Shown one piece after another: positions 43,571 through 52,051 of a stretch of 64,000 nt of DNA. The stretch is from NCBI GenBank assembly GCA_963691905.1, contig OY829894.1, positions 1-64,000 on the forward strand, in the 5' to 3' direction. Origin of the DNA: QGON01 sp963691905 (GTDB lineage Bacteria; Pseudomonadota; Gammaproteobacteria; Chromatiales; Chromatiaceae). How positions within the stretch are numbered: position 1 is the first letter of the stretch; each line of letters starts with the position of its first letter. The translations under genes and the position numbers were made by a program. The notes below the pieces were generated by a model. That model worked only from the letters and a program-made list of their open reading frames with translations, did no database searches and was not told the DNA's origin.

Positions 43571-44805
43571 GTCCGGGGTTTCCTCACACGGAGGTGGGAT
43601 GAAACCTCTTTTCCCTTGGCATTGGCTGAACGGATCTCAACCGAGAGATTCTGTGCTTCAATCTGCTTTTTTAGTTTTTCCAACGCAGGAAGTTCGCGCG
43701 TGGTCAATTGCAGGTCGAGTTGGCCCTCCCGGTAGCTGATGTTGTTCAGGCGGCTGCCGGGAATCTCCATGATTGCTGCTGCCGGAACAGAAAAAAGATC
43801 GATGAAAGTGTCTCCTTGTTGTTTCTGAGCTTTGCGTAGCTGGCGCAGTTTCTGTTCCATCTGCACTCGTGGATCCACGATGCGTTTAATCTCGGGAAAT
43901 GCCTCGCGCAAAGTCTGAGTGATCCGTTGGCTTAGTGCCGCATTCTCTCCCTTGATCCGATAGTGGTCGAGTGATGATGAGACGATGGAAAACCCCAGAA
44001 AAACGCCGAAAAGAATAGCTGCCGGAAGCCAGCGTTGCCACTTTTGGGCCTGCTTGTCGACTTGACGATAATCACCCTGCAGCAGGTTGAGTGTCTGTTG
44101 CTCAATCAGGTTGTCTGACAGAAGTTGTCTAAAGTCGCCGCTGTAATCAACATGGGTTATCTCATGGTTGAGATTACCCAATGCCAGGTCGAAGTAGGGT
44201 GCACTGCTGAGAAACGGAGCCTGAATGACCTCGAGGCGCTCTGGTGGATCTCCCTCTACCTGGTCAATGGCAAGGCGGAGCAGTTCGGCGAAGTTGACCG
44301 GATCGGCTGCAAACCCGGTATTGTCGCCGGTGCGAACCAATACCCTCTCATCATCGAGATAGAGCGTCCAGCGACCGGGTTTGCGTGGCAGGGCGAGGAG
44401 GTCGGGGTACATGGCCAGCGGGGTGATGCCGACCTGATGGAATGCAGTCAGCCAATCATCGAGCTGCTGTTTTGCGATTACCGCGACCAGGGTCTTATCA
44501 TCCGGGCTGGAAGTGTGAATCGCGAAATGCAGTTCATCCAACTCTTCAGCGAGGTCGTTTTCCAGGGTAAACGGGACTGCCAGGCGTAGTCGCTGGCGGT
44601 TTTTTGTGGGGATGTCGATCTTTGTCAGCAACAGTTCGACGCTGGGAACCAAAACGACCACGCGCCAGCCAGCCGTCTGTTCAGCAGCCTCTTTCAGTGT
44701 GCCGCTGCCAATCGGTCCGCTCTCCGGAGATCGGGCGCCAAGTGGATGCCAGCTTACCTGGTTTGCTTTACTATCCAGCAGTCGAATTACCAGTGTGCCA
44801 GCCAT
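43567..44805 (-). CDS. gspL: Type II secretion protein GspL
   Basis: The 412-residue protein has an actin-like cytoplasmic domain (about 1-250; VPFTLENDLAEELDELHFA), a membrane helix (about 262-280) and a periplasmic ferredoxin-like domain. It recruits GspE to the membrane. Confidence 0.92.
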   Translation of the reverse strand: MAGTLVIRLLDSKANQVSWHPLGARSPESGPIGSGTLKEAAEQTAGWRVVVLVPSVELLLTKIDIPTKNRQRLRLAVPFTLENDLAEELDELHFAIHTSSPDDKTLVAVIAKQQLDDWLTAFHQVGITPLAMYPDLLALPRKPGRWTLYLDDERVLVRTGDNTGFAADPVNFAELLRLAIDQVEGDPPERLEVIQAPFLSSAPYFDLALGNLNHEITHVDYSGDFRQLLSDNLIEQQTLNLLQGDYRQVDKQAQKWQRWLPAAILFGVFLGFSIVSSSLDHYRIKGENAALSQRITQTLREAFPEIKRIVDPRVQMEQKLRQLRKAQKQQGDTFIDLFSVPAAAIMEIPGSRLNNISYREGQLDLQLTTRELPALEKLKKQIEAQNLSVEIRSANAKGKEVSSHLRVRKPRT

Positions 44806-44807
44806 AT

Positions 44808-45800
44808 TCAGAAGGTTCCCGTTGTCCTCGACAGAGTATAGACGCCCTTGTCCGTTTTATTGATCAGACAACGGAGGTACTGGTTTGTATTATCCATGCT
44901 TATCGACGTCTCCAGAAGGAAGTAGTTGCTGGATACTGAGAAAGTCTTATCGGCATTTTTCAACAGTTCTTTATTATCGCTTAAAAGCTCGGCGAGTCTA
45001 TCTTCAAATGCCTTTTTATCTGTGAAGGGTGACTCTTTTCGTTCCGAGGTCAGGGTTTCAGCATCGGAATCTGTCAGGGATTCCACCAGTGCCCGAAGTA
45101 TAATGGCATCCGCTGTATTTATGTTGATGGTGGCGGTTTCGGGCAGCGTGGTGACGTGGGGCTCAAGTTTTTCAAAAATTTCCGGGGTGATGCCTTTTAT
45201 CAGCAGCAGTTCAGTTGGGCTGCTCATGAGTCCATTGGCTGTCCTGTAGGGGAGGACTCCACCAAGGTATTCGTTGTCTTCCGCTCCATCGGGAAATTGC
45301 GCGTCGATATCCTGGTCGAGCCAGTCTGATACTGCCTGTGCAAGACCCTCCTCCAGTTCCAGTATGTTCAAAAGACGGCGGAATACATCGAAGTGTTGCG
45401 CCGTCCGGTCTTTGCTCTCTTGATCAGGCTCTGCGGCCAGGTAAAGATTATTCAGATTGAAGCGTGCCTGCAGGTCGACAATCTGGGCAGCGACCGTTCC
45501 CCCTTCGATAGCGGTTATTGGCAATGGTTTAGCCCAATCTTCGTCAAGGGCATCGTAGGGGTTTTTTGCCTTTATGTCCCTTTTGGCGTCCCGTATCAGC
45601 TGGCCTCGCGACCACTCTTCGCTGCCCAGTGCATAGAAGTAAGTCTGATCGGTGATCAGTATGTTTGAGGTACGGCGAATGCTCAGCTGTAGAGTCTCCG
45701 TCATGGTGACCGCTGCGATGCTCGCTACCGCTACGATCATGATTGCAGTGATCAGGGCAACGCCGGATTGAGATCGTTTTCTAGCTGATCTGTTTTGCAT
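44808..45800 (-). CDS. gspK: Type II secretion minor pseudopilin GspK
   Basis: The 330-residue pseudopilin has a short leader (ARKRSQSG) before the helix VALITAIMIVAVASIAAVTM and a large globular domain (ARFNLNNLY, NINTADAIILRAL) characteristic of GspK, the pseudopilus tip. It lacks the Glu5 of other pseudopilins, as normal for GspK. Confidence 0.95.
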   Translation of the reverse strand: MQNRSARKRSQSGVALITAIMIVAVASIAAVTMTETLQLSIRRTSNILITDQTYFYALGSEEWSRGQLIRDAKRDIKAKNPYDALDEDWAKPLPITAIEGGTVAAQIVDLQARFNLNNLYLAAEPDQESKDRTAQHFDVFRRLLNILELEEGLAQAVSDWLDQDIDAQFPDGAEDNEYLGGVLPYRTANGLMSSPTELLLIKGITPEIFEKLEPHVTTLPETATININTADAIILRALVESLTDSDAETLTSERKESPFTDKKAFEDRLAELLSDNKELLKNADKTFSVSSNYFLLETSISMDNTNQYLRCLINKTDKGVYTLSRTTGTF

Positions 45801-45808
45801 ATAACTGG

Positions 45809-46456
45809 TTATTGGGGGTTGCCGTCCAGTGATGGATTGATGTCTGCAACCCGGAAAAGCCGTTGGATTTTTCCCCAGTCTTCGAGTTCCAGGGTGATTT
45901 CCATCGCCAGGGGGAGCGGGGCGCTGGTTTTTTCTTCCAGTTCTCCCGCGACGGGCCAGGATGGGTGAGCTTTCATCTTATGGTCGAAAAAACGGACCTC
46001 AATGTTGGAAATGCCATCTAAAACCCTGGTGCGTCGTGGTTCGGTCCCATGGGCTCTATCCAGGGTGGGCCAAGTCAGGCGGAACAGCTTTTTGTCCTCC
46101 AACAGATAGGCGATGCGTTGAAGATTGCTGCGCTGCAGATTGAGTGGATTGGGCCTGCCGCCACGGGTAAATACCAGCGCTGCTCCCCCATCTCCCCCGG
46201 CTTGCATGACGGGTAGGGGATCGCCGTATTCGTCTCTGATCGGGCGAACCTTCGCCTGTTCGATATCACGACGCATCAGGGTCAGAGCGATCTGTAGACC
46301 CGAGAGGCGATCGATATGCGCTTCAACCTGAGCTTCGGTGTCGAGTACGACTTTCAATCCACTGTAGGCGATGAGAGAGATGATGGAGAAGATCGAGATT
46401 GCGATCAGTAACTCCAACAAGGTGAAACCGGATTGTTCCAGGTCAGATTTGTACAC
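45809..46456 (-). CDS. gspJ: Type II secretion minor pseudopilin GspJ, start region altered
   Basis: The prepilin cleavage site and helix GFTLLELLIAISIFSIISLI are followed by a GspJ globular domain (GLQIALTLMRRDIEQAKVRP). The frame stays open upstream to a TTG at 46543, but those codons lie inside a 164-bp miniature element, so I prefer GTG 46456, which gives a 10-residue leader MYKSDLEQSG. Neither start has a good ribosome-binding site, and the insertion may have removed the original one. Expression could be reduced. Confidence 0.85.
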   Translation of the reverse strand: MYKSDLEQSGFTLLELLIAISIFSIISLIAYSGLKVVLDTEAQVEAHIDRLSGLQIALTLMRRDIEQAKVRPIRDEYGDPLPVMQAGGDGGAALVFTRGGRPNPLNLQRSNLQRIAYLLEDKKLFRLTWPTLDRAHGTEPRRTRVLDGISNIEVRFFDHKMKAHPSWPVAGELEEKTSAPLPLAMEITLELEDWGKIQRLFRVADINPSLDGNPQ

Positions 46457-46476
46457 GTTATTCGTTACACCACATT

Positions 46477-46640
46477 GGGCAGCCTCTGAGATAAGTCTGG
46501 ACGAAGTAGATTGCGATTCAGAATGTTCAGATTTGAGGCGCAAAATGCACGTAATAGCTGGCTATTGCGAAGATTTGCAACGAAAAAGCTGGGCATTCTG
46601 GACGCAAGATACGAGTTCATGACTTGTTCAGAGGCTCCCC
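46477..46640. mobile_element. 164-bp IS5-type MITE between gspI and gspJ
   Basis: The left end GGGCAGCCTCTGAGATAAGTC (46477) is inverted-repeated by GACTTGTTCAGAGGCTCCCC (46621-46640). The right 38 bases match the element at 19747-19812. The right flank CTAG (46641-46644) fits a YTAR target and includes the gspI stop; the left duplication is not intact. No protein is encoded. Confidence 0.75.
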
Positions 46641-47042
46641 CTAGAAAGGCTGGCCGATAAAACTGACCAGACGTGTTACTGAGGCGTCGTCATCACTATT
46701 GCGGAAGACGCTGATCTCGACCTGTCTGACCCTGTCGTCTTGGGTGTTGGTGATTTTGCTTTTCCAGTGCCATTCGCGCAGTCCCATTTCACTCTTGCCG
46801 GTACTCGTTCCTTGTGGCGGCCAGCGCCGGCTGACCTGAAGCTGTGTGAGTTGGTTCATGGCGACCCAGTGTGCCATTGTTTTGTCTCTCAGATGTTCTG
46901 CGTTCAGAGACTGATTTGCTGAAACCTTTACGACGGAGGCGAGAGCGATGGCAAGAATTGCCAGCGCAACGAGGACCTCGAGCAGTGTGAAGCCCTGCTG
47001 ACGGGTGGTGGATTTTTGCAGTTGCTTAGGGTTCGGAAACAT
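46641..47042 (-). CDS. gspI: Type II secretion minor pseudopilin GspI
   Basis: The 133-residue pseudopilin has leader TTRQQG and helix FTLLEVLVALAILAIALASV with Glu5, then a small globular domain. It overlaps gspH by 17 bp. Its stop codon sits at the target site of the MITE. Confidence 0.93.
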   Translation of the reverse strand: MFPNPKQLQKSTTRQQGFTLLEVLVALAILAIALASVVKVSANQSLNAEHLRDKTMAHWVAMNQLTQLQVSRRWPPQGTSTGKSEMGLREWHWKSKITNTQDDRVRQVEISVFRNSDDDASVTRLVSFIGQPF

Positions 47043-47571
47043 GGTCCAGGCTGAGCTCTCCGATCTCGGTGCCTTTCAGCAGAAAGTAGTCGTCGGTGAT
47101 TTCTGATGTGATCTTTACTTCAAACGGGGTGATTTCCCCACTGGTGAAAAAAATTATATCCGGCGTTTTTTTCTGTTTTTCCCGCATGATCGGCTCATCG
47201 GCCATCAAGTCAAAGGATATTTCCTCAGGCAGGGAGCGCTTTCTGAATATGCTCTCCTCCAGTGGTTTCCAGGTTTTCTCCTGCAGGGTGAGGAATTCGT
47301 AATGCTCCTCCTCAACCAGTGCGCCGATGATGTTGGAGCGGAGAAGCGCCTCTTCAGCCGCCAGGTCAACCAGGGTGAAGAATCGCCGTGCCTCTGTTTT
47401 CAGTGCGTCGGAAGGGGATGAACTCCCGATGGAGACCACCACATAGTTGACCAGTATCCCAATGATAAGGACGACCACCATGACCTCAATCAGGGTGAAA
47501 CCAGCATTGATCCGGGCAGATTTGGTTTTCTGATAACCCATTCGCAATAGCTTTATTGAGTGGCGCTTCAT
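47026..47571 (-). CDS. gspH: Type II secretion minor pseudopilin GspH
   Basis: The 181-residue pseudopilin has leader ARINAG and helix FTLIEVMVVVLIIGILVNYV, then the GspH/FimT-type domain (LVDLAAEEALLRSNIIG). It is 36 bp downstream of gspG. Confidence 0.93.
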   Translation of the reverse strand: MKRHSIKLLRMGYQKTKSARINAGFTLIEVMVVVLIIGILVNYVVVSIGSSSPSDALKTEARRFFTLVDLAAEEALLRSNIIGALVEEEHYEFLTLQEKTWKPLEESIFRKRSLPEEISFDLMADEPIMREKQKKTPDIIFFTSGEITPFEVKITSEITDDYFLLKGTEIGELSLDHVSEP

Positions 47572-47607
47572 CTTCGAGGCCGAGCTCTCAGAGACCGGGT
47601 AGACCCG

Positions 47608-48066
47608 TCACTCCAGATTCCAGTTGCCGACATCATCTTCAGTGGATTGAGAATCGACCCCAGTGGAGTAGATGTCGATTGCTCCATGGCTGCCTGGGTT
47701 GAGAAACAGGTAGGGGCTACCCCAAGGGTCCTTGGGTAGCCGGTCGACATAACCCCCGTCCTTCCAGTTTTTGGGTTCCGGGGCGCCGGCGGGTTTGCTT
47801 ACGAGTGCTTCAAGCCCCTGGTCCGTGCTGGGGTACATCATATTGTCCAGGCGATAGAGATTGAGGGCGGCTTCGATGGCCCTGATATCACTCTTGGCCT
47901 TGGTCATCCTGGCCTGTTCAGGGCGATCCATAATCTTGGGTACTACGATCGCCGCCAGAATGCTGAGAATCACAACGACAACCATGACCTCGATGAGCGT
48001 AAAGCCGGAAACCCAACGTTTGGGTGTGGCTAAGGAGGGGTGTTTGCTGAAAGCAGATGGTTTCAT
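47608..48066 (-). CDS. gspG: Type II secretion major pseudopilin GspG
   Basis: About 152 residues. Leader ATPKRWVSG precedes helix FTLIEVMVVVVILSILAAIV with Glu5; the body (YRLDNMMYPSTDQGLEALV, KDPWGSPY, STEDDVGNWN) contains the calcium-site region. ATG 48066 gives a standard short leader; an upstream ATG (48105) is in frame. It is the first gene of the minus-strand gsp unit. Confidence 0.94.
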   Translation of the reverse strand: MKPSAFSKHPSLATPKRWVSGFTLIEVMVVVVILSILAAIVVPKIMDRPEQARMTKAKSDIRAIEAALNLYRLDNMMYPSTDQGLEALVSKPAGAPEPKNWKDGGYVDRLPKDPWGSPYLFLNPGSHGAIDIYSTGVDSQSTEDDVGNWNLE

Positions 48067-48596
48067 TGAAACGGCCTGTCTGGAGATGGGGTTGGTTGAT
48101 CTCATGATTATGGGGTATTTGTGCTTTAAGATTAGTGAGTTAGGATGTGCTCTTCCGCTGTTCCCTAAATCGCTGGATGCTAGCAGAGCATGATGACACA
48201 TTTCCACAGATGAATTGTGACCGGGTTTTCTCTATAGTATACCCGGTGCCTGTAGAGGGGGTATCAAGTGGCAGTTTTCAGTAAGTGGCCTAGCAAATAA
48301 ATCGGCTCTAACTGCTTGATAACAAAAATATTAATAGGAATTTTGCTGCATCCCATGTTCTGTGTGGGTGGCTATTGTGACTGTTGTTCCCGCCAGGCGT
48401 TCAACTTCTCTGTCTCTCTGCCGCCATGTTTTTAAATAAGTGAGTGTTGTTTTGAACAGGGTTGCCCGTGTTTAACGGGCCTCCCCTAAGCTGGGATTTC
48501 GTTCTGTTTTGGAGAGGGCTTCAAGCCTGTCCACACCTTGAATAACTGCGATGGGTTGAATCTGGGAATGACAGGGAAGGTACGAGGTTTGTTGCG
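48067..48596. other. Divergent intergenic region between gspG and prsK
   Basis: No gene supported. It must hold the promoters of both the gsp and XrtA units. A hairpin GCCCGT-GTTTA-ACGGGC lies at about 48464-48480. I found no convincing sigma-54 (-24/-12) site, although PrsR is a sigma-54-type activator. Confidence 0.45.
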
Positions 48597-50693
48597 GTGA
48601 GTGTCGGTATCATCGGCTATTCGTTGGCAGCGTTGTTTTTCTTTCTGTTCAGTGCGTTGCTTCTGACTAGCTGGCGCGGCAGGATTGAAGGCATTGTCTT
48701 GCTTTCGGCAGTGGCGGTTACCGGCTTTTGGGGACTGTCGGCGGTTTTTCTGCTGTTACAGGAGACTGCGCTCACTGTAGGAGTCTATTTTACCCTTGAG
48801 GTTGCCAGAAATATCGCCTGGTTCGTGTTTCTGTTGCGCCTGTTGCAGCCGCTTTTGCAGTCATCCAGCGGGGATGTGCGTATCCTCCGCTTTCTGCCCG
48901 CGCTTGTCCTGGGTGTCTCCGTCGTCCTTTTTGGACTTGGGCTGGTGGCCTCGAACTATCCAAATCTGGTGGTTCTTCCCATGGCGGCAAGTCTACAGCT
49001 GTTTGGGCATCTGGGCTTTGCCATTACCGGGCTGACTCTGGTCGAGCAGCTTTTCCGCAATACGCGTCTTGAACAGCGCTGGGCCGTGAAATACCTCTAT
49101 TTTGGTATCGGTGCGCTGTTCGTGTTCGATTTTTTCCTCTACGCAGACGCGCTGCTGTTTAAACAGATTGATAGCGATTTGTGGCAGGCCCGTGGGTTTA
49201 TCAATGCACTGGTGGTGCCCATGTTGGTCGTGGCTGCAGCCCGTAATCCAAGCTGGTCGGTCAAGATTTTTATCTCAAGGAAAGCGGTTTTCCATACCAC
49301 CGGTTTGCTGGGGGCTGGTGTCTATCTGCTGATAATGTCAGCGGTTGGTTACTATATTCGCTTCTATGGCGGCTCCTGGGGAAAGGCCGCCCAAGTGATT
49401 TTTCTGTTCATGGCCATTGCAACGCTGACGGCCATTCTCTTCTCCAGTCACCTCAGATCCCGAGTCAAAGTCTTTCTCAGCAAACACTTTTTTCGCTACA
49501 AATATGATTATCGGGAAGAGTGGCTTCGCATCATCCATACCCTGTCGGATGGTGAGCCTGGTCCGAGGATCCGTGAACGGGTGATTAAAGCCGTCGCTGA
49601 CCTTGTTGACTCCGGCGGGGGGATTCTCTGGTTGCGTGACGACAGCGGTAACTATCCTTGTGTCAGCCACTGGCAGGTACCTTTGTGTCAATTCATCGTT
49701 GCGTCGGAGAGCTCTCTCGTAGACTTTTTTATCGCAAAGGACTGGATTATCGATCTGGAAGAACTAAAATCGTCTCCAGCGCTTTATGAGGGGCTCGAGC
49801 TGCCGGATTGGGTGAGGGATATGAAAGATGCCTGGTTGCTTGTGCCGATTAGGCATCATGGTGATCTGTTGGGGTTCCTGGTCCTGATTCGGCCTAGGGC
49901 GGCAAGGCAAATTAACTGGGAAGACAGGGACTTACTGAAAACTGCTTCGCAGCAGGCAGCCAGCTATCTGGCGCTGATGCAGGCCTCAGAAGCGTTGGCC
50001 AGGGCCAATCAGTTCGAGGCTTTCAATCGTCTGTCCGCTTTTGTTGTCCACGACTTGAAAAACTTGGTTGCGCAACTTGAATTGGTTGTAACCAATGCAG
50101 CCCGTCACAAAAATAACCCCGAATTTATGGAGGATGCCATCAGAACCGTGGATAATGCGGCCAACAAGATGAGCCGTCTACTCGCGCAGTTGCGAAAAGG
50201 GCGGTTCGAAAAAAGCAGTGCCCAGGTGTTTCCTGTGGCGGAGGCGTTGCAGGAAGCAGCAAGGGAACACACTGGATTTTTGCCGCGGCCGGAGCTGGCA
50301 ATTTCTGATGAAGAGGTCAGAGTGGTCGCTGACAAGGACCGTTTTGCCGCAGTAATAGGACATTTGATCAAAAACGCTCAGGAGGCAACACCCGATGATG
50401 GCTATGTGCGATTGGCCATGAGTGCGATGCCTGGTCAGATTGAGATCACTATTGAGGACAATGGCTCGGGAATGGATGATACATTCATTCGTGATCATCT
50501 GTTCCAACCTTTTGAAACTACCAAGGGAAATGCCGGCATGGGGGTTGGCGTCTATGAAAGCCGGGAGTTTGTCCGGGCGCTTGGTGGTCAGATAGCTGTG
50601 ACCAGCAGGATTGGTAAAGGCACAAAGTTTTCTGTGACTCTGCCGATTCGGATTGAGGAAGAAGAGGATATGCAAATGGAGATCTCGCATTGA
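48597..50693 (+). CDS. prsK: XrtA/PEP-CTERM system histidine kinase PrsK
   Basis: The 698-residue kinase has an N-terminal multi-helix membrane region (to about 290), a GAF-type sensor domain (about 325-460), a DHp helix with the phospho-acceptor His (FVVHDLKNLVAQLEL, about residue 483) and a HATPase domain (NAQEATPDDG, DNGSGMDD, GMGVGVYESREFV). The layout and DLKNL motif match PrsK. The start is GTG. Its end overlaps prsR by 4 bp. Confidence 0.93.
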   Translation: MSVGIIGYSLAALFFFLFSALLLTSWRGRIEGIVLLSAVAVTGFWGLSAVFLLLQETALTVGVYFTLEVARNIAWFVFLLRLLQPLLQSSSGDVRILRFLPALVLGVSVVLFGLGLVASNYPNLVVLPMAASLQLFGHLGFAITGLTLVEQLFRNTRLEQRWAVKYLYFGIGALFVFDFFLYADALLFKQIDSDLWQARGFINALVVPMLVVAAARNPSWSVKIFISRKAVFHTTGLLGAGVYLLIMSAVGYYIRFYGGSWGKAAQVIFLFMAIATLTAILFSSHLRSRVKVFLSKHFFRYKYDYREEWLRIIHTLSDGEPGPRIRERVIKAVADLVDSGGGILWLRDDSGNYPCVSHWQVPLCQFIVASESSLVDFFIAKDWIIDLEELKSSPALYEGLELPDWVRDMKDAWLLVPIRHHGDLLGFLVLIRPRAARQINWEDRDLLKTASQQAASYLALMQASEALARANQFEAFNRLSAFVVHDLKNLVAQLELVVTNAARHKNNPEFMEDAIRTVDNAANKMSRLLAQLRKGRFEKSSAQVFPVAEALQEAAREHTGFLPRPELAISDEEVRVVADKDRFAAVIGHLIKNAQEATPDDGYVRLAMSAMPGQIEITIEDNGSGMDDTFIRDHLFQPFETTKGNAGMGVGVYESREFVRALGGQIAVTSRIGKGTKFSVTLPIRIEEEEDMQMEISH

Positions 50694-52051
50694 GCAGTGG
50701 AAATGAGTTGTTGCGGTCACTATTGATCGTGGAAGACGACCCGGGACTGCAGAGTCAGTTAAAATGGTGTTTCGATGGCTACGAGGTTCAGATTGCCGGT
50801 GATCGGGCGTCAGCCATAGCTTCATTGAGGCGAGTTGCCCCACCTGTCATTACGCTGGATCTTGGTTTGCCGCCGGATCCGGCAAATGTGAGTGAGGGGA
50901 TTGCAACCTTGAAAGAGGTATTGCGTCTGGCACCCCGGACCAAAGTGATCGTTGTAACAGGGAATGACGATCGTACCAATGCACTGAAAGCACTGGAACT
51001 TGGGGCCTATGATTTTTATCAGAAGCCCATCGACTCGGATGTGCTGAAGGTCATAATTGATCGGGCGTATCAGCTCTATGAGCTGGAAGAGGAGAACCGA
51101 AATCTCGCCATGCGGCAGGGGAAATCTCCGCTGGATGGTGTAATTGCCAATAGTCCGGAAATGCTGGATGTCTGCCGGGTTATCGAAAAGGTGGGCCCGA
51201 CGGATGCTACCACTCTGCTATTGGGTGAGAGTGGCACCGGTAAAGAGGTGCTTGCCAAGGCGATCCATGAAATAAGTGCCAGAAATGAGCAGCCATTTGT
51301 TGCTATTAACTGTGCTTCTATACCCGACACTTTGCTTGAAAGCGAACTTTTCGGCTATGAGAAAGGCGCATTTACCGGCGCCGCTAAAAGAACGCTGGGC
51401 AAGATTGAGCATGCGAATGGAGGAACACTGTTCCTGGATGAGATTGGTGATATGCCTTTATCGCTACAGGCAAAGCTGCTGCGTTTTCTGCAGGAACGGG
51501 TGATTGAGCGGGTTGGCGGGCGTGCTGAGATTTCTGTGGATGTCAGGGTGATCTGCGCCACGAATCGGGATCTCGATGAGATGATCGGCAGTGGGACTTT
51601 TCGTGAGGACCTTTTCTATCGAGTGAGTGAAATCACGATCAATATACCGCCACTGCGTGAGCGGGCTGGAGATGCGGTGTTGCTGGCGTGGGCATTTTTG
51701 GCAAAATTTGCCGCTCAGAACTCAACGAAGGTCAGAGGGTTTAGCAAAGAAGCACTGCAGTCAATTGAGGACTATTCATGGCCTGGCAACGTGCGTGAGC
51801 TGGAAAATAAAATAAAACGCGCAGTCATTATGGCGGAGGGTTCGCAAATCACAGCAGAAGAGTTGCAATTGAGCGCAGGATCAGAAGAGAGTCAGCCTTT
51901 TAATTTGCGTGAAGTTAGAGATCGGGCTGAAGCAAGTGCAGTGTCGCGCGCTCTGACTTATGTCGAAGGGAATGTCTCCAAAGCAGCCGAATTGCTCGGC
52001 GTGAGTCGTCCAACACTATATGATCTTGTGAACAAATATGGTCTCAAATAG
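50690..52051 (+). CDS. prsR: XrtA/PEP-CTERM system sigma-54 response regulator PrsR
   Basis: The 453-residue regulator has a receiver domain with the phospho-acceptor Asp57 (ITLDLGLPP), an AAA+ sigma-54 activation domain (GESGTGKEVLAKAI, GAFTGAAKRT, GGTLFLDEIGDM) and a Fis-type HTH at the C terminus (NVSKAAELLGVSRPTLYDLV). The GAFTGA loop shows it works with RpoN. TTG start 50690, coupled to prsK. It is expected to activate PEP-CTERM protein genes, none of which lies in the window. Confidence 0.94.
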   Translation: MSSGNELLRSLLIVEDDPGLQSQLKWCFDGYEVQIAGDRASAIASLRRVAPPVITLDLGLPPDPANVSEGIATLKEVLRLAPRTKVIVVTGNDDRTNALKALELGAYDFYQKPIDSDVLKVIIDRAYQLYELEEENRNLAMRQGKSPLDGVIANSPEMLDVCRVIEKVGPTDATTLLLGESGTGKEVLAKAIHEISARNEQPFVAINCASIPDTLLESELFGYEKGAFTGAAKRTLGKIEHANGGTLFLDEIGDMPLSLQAKLLRFLQERVIERVGGRAEISVDVRVICATNRDLDEMIGSGTFREDLFYRVSEITINIPPLRERAGDAVLLAWAFLAKFAAQNSTKVRGFSKEALQSIEDYSWPGNVRELENKIKRAVIMAEGSQITAEELQLSAGSEESQPFNLREVRDRAEASAVSRALTYVEGNVSKAAELLGVSRPTLYDLVNKYGLK

